Of a stretch of 7,292 nt of DNA, positions 5,717-7,292 are shown piece after piece; within the stretch, counting starts at the first letter, position 1, and every line of letters begins with the position of its first letter. The DNA is taken from assembly GCA_049515175.1 (NCBI GenBank), contig JBEKUI010000236.1, positions 1 to 7,292 on the forward strand, read 5' to 3'. Under the pieces are notes generated by a model, which made no database searches, was not told the origin of the DNA, and saw nothing but the letters and a program-made list of their open reading frames with translations. Origin of the DNA: JACQNR01 sp049515175. Its GTDB lineage: Bacteria > Acidobacteriota > Terriglobia > UBA7540. Both the position numbers and the translations under genes were made by a program.

Positions 5717-5749
5717 CCACGGTCAATTCAAACCGCGAATTAACCGTGG
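5717..5749. terminator. Long interrupted hairpin between convergent genes
   Basis: CCACGGT (5717-5723) pairs with ACCGTGG (5743-5749). After one mismatch AATTC (5725-5729) pairs with GAATT (5737-5741), leaving a seven-base loop. It lies between the ends of two convergent genes, where a bidirectional terminator is expected, but no clean T-tract is present on either side. It may instead be another palindromic repeat. Confidence 0.4.
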
Positions 5750-5791
5750 CTGCCACTCCAATTTAAGATCCCCAATCCAAAATCACGCGAT

Positions 5792-5819
5792 GCGTGGCGA
5801 AGTGAATGCCGCTCCACGC
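5792..5819 (-). terminator. Hairpin just past the TonB receptor stop, possible terminator
   Basis: GCGTGG (5792-5797) and CCACGC (5814-5819) form a six-pair stem six bases beyond the minus-strand stop at 5825. Reading on the minus strand, the stem is followed within ten bases by GATTTTGG, a short T-run. Position suits a terminator for the receptor gene; the T-run is weak. Confidence 0.35.
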
Positions 5820-5824
5820 CGGCG

Positions 5825-7292
5825 CTAGAACGCCAGCCCCAGCTCCGCCTGCCAGGTCCGCGGAGCCACAACATGTGTCCCGCTAAAAGTGGAGAGAAAG
5901 TTATACAGCGCCTGCTGGTTTGTAAGGTTGAGCACCGACAGCCTGAGCGTCATGCGGTACCGGTCCGTATGAAAGACATTATCCGTCCCGACGCTTGCAT
6001 CAAAAAGATGACGTGGAGCGACACGGGGCGGATTTGTGTCGTCGTTTTCCGTTCCTGGCGCCGGAATGCGCACTCGCGTGGCAGAGAACTGCGGGTAGGG
6101 CATACTGCACGCCGTGATGGGGTTGGCCAGCGTGGCAAAGGTGCTGCCACAGTGCAAGCCGATCACGGCCTGCTGGTCGGCATCCAGGGCGAGGGCGCTG
6201 GCCAAGTCGGGCACAGATCCGTTCACCAGCCCGCTGTCGTACCGCCAGGTGAGGATGGCGTAAGGACCTTTCTTGTACTGGTAGCGAAGGTTCGTAGTCT
6301 GCTGGAAGGCCTGGTCGTGGTCAATCCGGAAGGCTCCTGTGGCCAGGGGGGAGTTGAAGATCAACCCTCCTACCTCGGGCCCGAAGTCCCGTGAGCGCGC
6401 GTGGCCCATCACTGTATAAGCGGTAAAGCCCTTGATTGTGGGCATACTAGCGCGAATTCCGAATCCGTCAACCTTGCCCTTGTGCCACAAGGTCGGAAAG
6501 ACAATGGGTGTGCTGAAGAGGGTGTCGAAATCGGAGCCGCGACTGCTGAACTTCCAGAAGTATTCGCCGTCCACAACTAGAAGCCGGCCGATGGCCTGTT
6601 CGAATCCCGTATTAAACTGATTGCGCCGCTGCGACACAATCGGACTCGCTCCGTACCCACCGAAGCCCGCGCCCCCCAAGCCTCCGGCCCCAGTAGAACT
6701 TCCGAGGAGCAAGCCTTCATTGAAGGGGGCGAGCAGGAGCCGGGCGTAGGATGCCCGCAGGATCGTGTTTGTGGATGGGAAATGGTAGGAGACACCCAAG
6801 CGCGGCTCGAGCTGCCGGGCCCGAGTGAGGCCGTTGTAATGATCACCGCGGACCCCCGCCTTGACCGACCAGTTGCCGAGTTTTATCATGTCCTGAAGAT
6901 AGGCTGATAGTTCTTTGATATCGGCATGGGCGCCGAACGTGAACAGGCTTCCGCCGCGCGTGAGGTCGTAAGGAACGAGTCCGGGCGCCAAGCTGGGATT
7001 GGGCTGCAATCCCAGCGAGGCGCAGGCCTTCGGATCGGTGGGGGTGGGGTTGGTGTCTGGGCTCCCATCGGGATTCAAGCAGACCGGGTTGAATGTCGGG
7101 TCGGTGATCCCAAGGTGGAAGTTTTCGGTCAAAAGCCAGTGATTAAGCTGCAATCCGCCCTTAATCTCGTGCCGGCCGTGAGAATAAGAGAGGTCGGCGC
7201 GCGCTCCGATGTTGTTCAGACGACGGCCCTGTTGTACAGTCGCGGGCGTGTCCCAGAAGGGATCGCGACTGGGAAAGAATTGAAACCAGTCG
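5825..7292 (-). CDS. TonB-dependent outer-membrane receptor, C-terminal part (cut by window edge)
   Basis: The frame is open from the window edge to a TAG at 5827-5825, giving 488 residues without a start, so the gene's 5' part lies outside. The visible part is beta-barrel: alternating polar and hydrophobic strands such as GARADLSYSHGRHEIKGG, WSVKAGVRGDHYNG, QLEPRLGVSYHFP and NTILRASYAR, a late RMTLRLSVLNLTNQQALYN strand, and a terminal strand TWQAELGLAF ending in Phe, the usual BAM recognition residue. R/LEPRLGVSY followed by LRASYAR and the NLTN near the end are typical of Oar-like TonB receptors with an N-terminal carboxypeptidase-regulatory domain, which is not in view. A long polar loop near 7010-7105 contains two cysteines, and a glycine-rich loop lies near 6655-6700. 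The plug and TonB box cannot be seen; substrate unknown. A TTG at 7153 is internal, not a start. Confidence 0.9.
   Translation of the reverse strand, partial: DWFQFFPSRDPFWDTPATVQQGRRLNNIGARADLSYSHGRHEIKGGLQLNHWLLTENFHLGITDPTFNPVCLNPDGSPDTNPTPTDPKACASLGLQPNPSLAPGLVPYDLTRGGSLFTFGAHADIKELSAYLQDMIKLGNWSVKAGVRGDHYNGLTRARQLEPRLGVSYHFPSTNTILRASYARLLLAPFNEGLLLGSSTGAGGLGGAGFGGYGASPIVSQRRNQFNTGFEQAIGRLLVVDGEYFWKFSSRGSDFDTLFSTPIVFPTLWHKGKVDGFGIRASMPTIKGFTAYTVMGHARSRDFGPEVGGLIFNSPLATGAFRIDHDQAFQQTTNLRYQYKKGPYAILTWRYDSGLVNGSVPDLASALALDADQQAVIGLHCGSTFATLANPITACSMPYPQFSATRVRIPAPGTENDDTNPPRVAPRHLFDASVGTDNVFHTDRYRMTLRLSVLNLTNQQALYNFLSTFSGTHVVAPRTWQAELGLAF

Noticed and set aside
5873..6394. Plus-strand open frame opposite the receptor
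   Set aside because: The minus strand encodes an evident beta-barrel with a proper C-terminal signature; this is its complement.
7151..7153. TTG as the start of the receptor gene
   Set aside because: The frame continues without a stop to the window edge and the extra 46 residues are typical barrel strands, so the true start is outside.

Overview
The window is GC-rich and looks like an Acidobacteriota chromosome. This placement rests on three things: a PknB-type kinase fused to TolB-like and TPR domains, an Oar-like TonB-dependent outer-membrane receptor, and dispersed palindromic repeats of a kind I associate with acidobacterial intergenic DNA. No 16S rRNA or other marker gene is present, so the phylum is an inference.

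Layout. Positions 1-158 hold no assignable gene but carry a degenerate copy of a GAGGTCTGC-type hairpin. A small gene on the minus strand (159-527) encodes an exported or membrane-anchored protein with an Sm/Hfq-like core. It has its own promoter and leader upstream, at about 530-653. Between 676 and 800 lie three inverted repeats, two of them related. A second minus-strand gene (803-1075) encodes a 90-residue single-pass membrane protein. The 422-base gap at 1076-1497 holds two mobile-type palindromic repeat blocks (1146-1238 and 1261-1315) and then a strong sigma70-like promoter (1354-1382) reading into the kinase.

The centre of the window is a plus-strand two-gene unit. An 881-residue Ser/Thr kinase, with one membrane span followed by TolB-like and about ten TPR modules (1498-4143), is followed four bases later by a 110-residue beta-rich protein (4148-4480). 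A GC-rich gap with a possible hairpin terminator and a perfect TATAAT box leads to a polytopic membrane protein of unknown function (about 4692-5627, plus). After roughly 200 non-coding bases with two hairpins comes the convergent 3' part of a TonB-dependent receptor gene (5825-7292, minus), cut by the window edge.

How the genes may work together. Kinase and small protein are almost certainly co-transcribed. The predicted topology puts the kinase in the cytoplasm and the TolB/TPR sensor region in the periplasm, which suggests envelope sensing coupled to cytoplasmic phosphorylation. The small protein lacks a signal peptide, so it is a candidate cytoplasmic partner or substrate; that is inference. 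The other genes have separate orientations or promoters, and no pathway links them from sequence alone.
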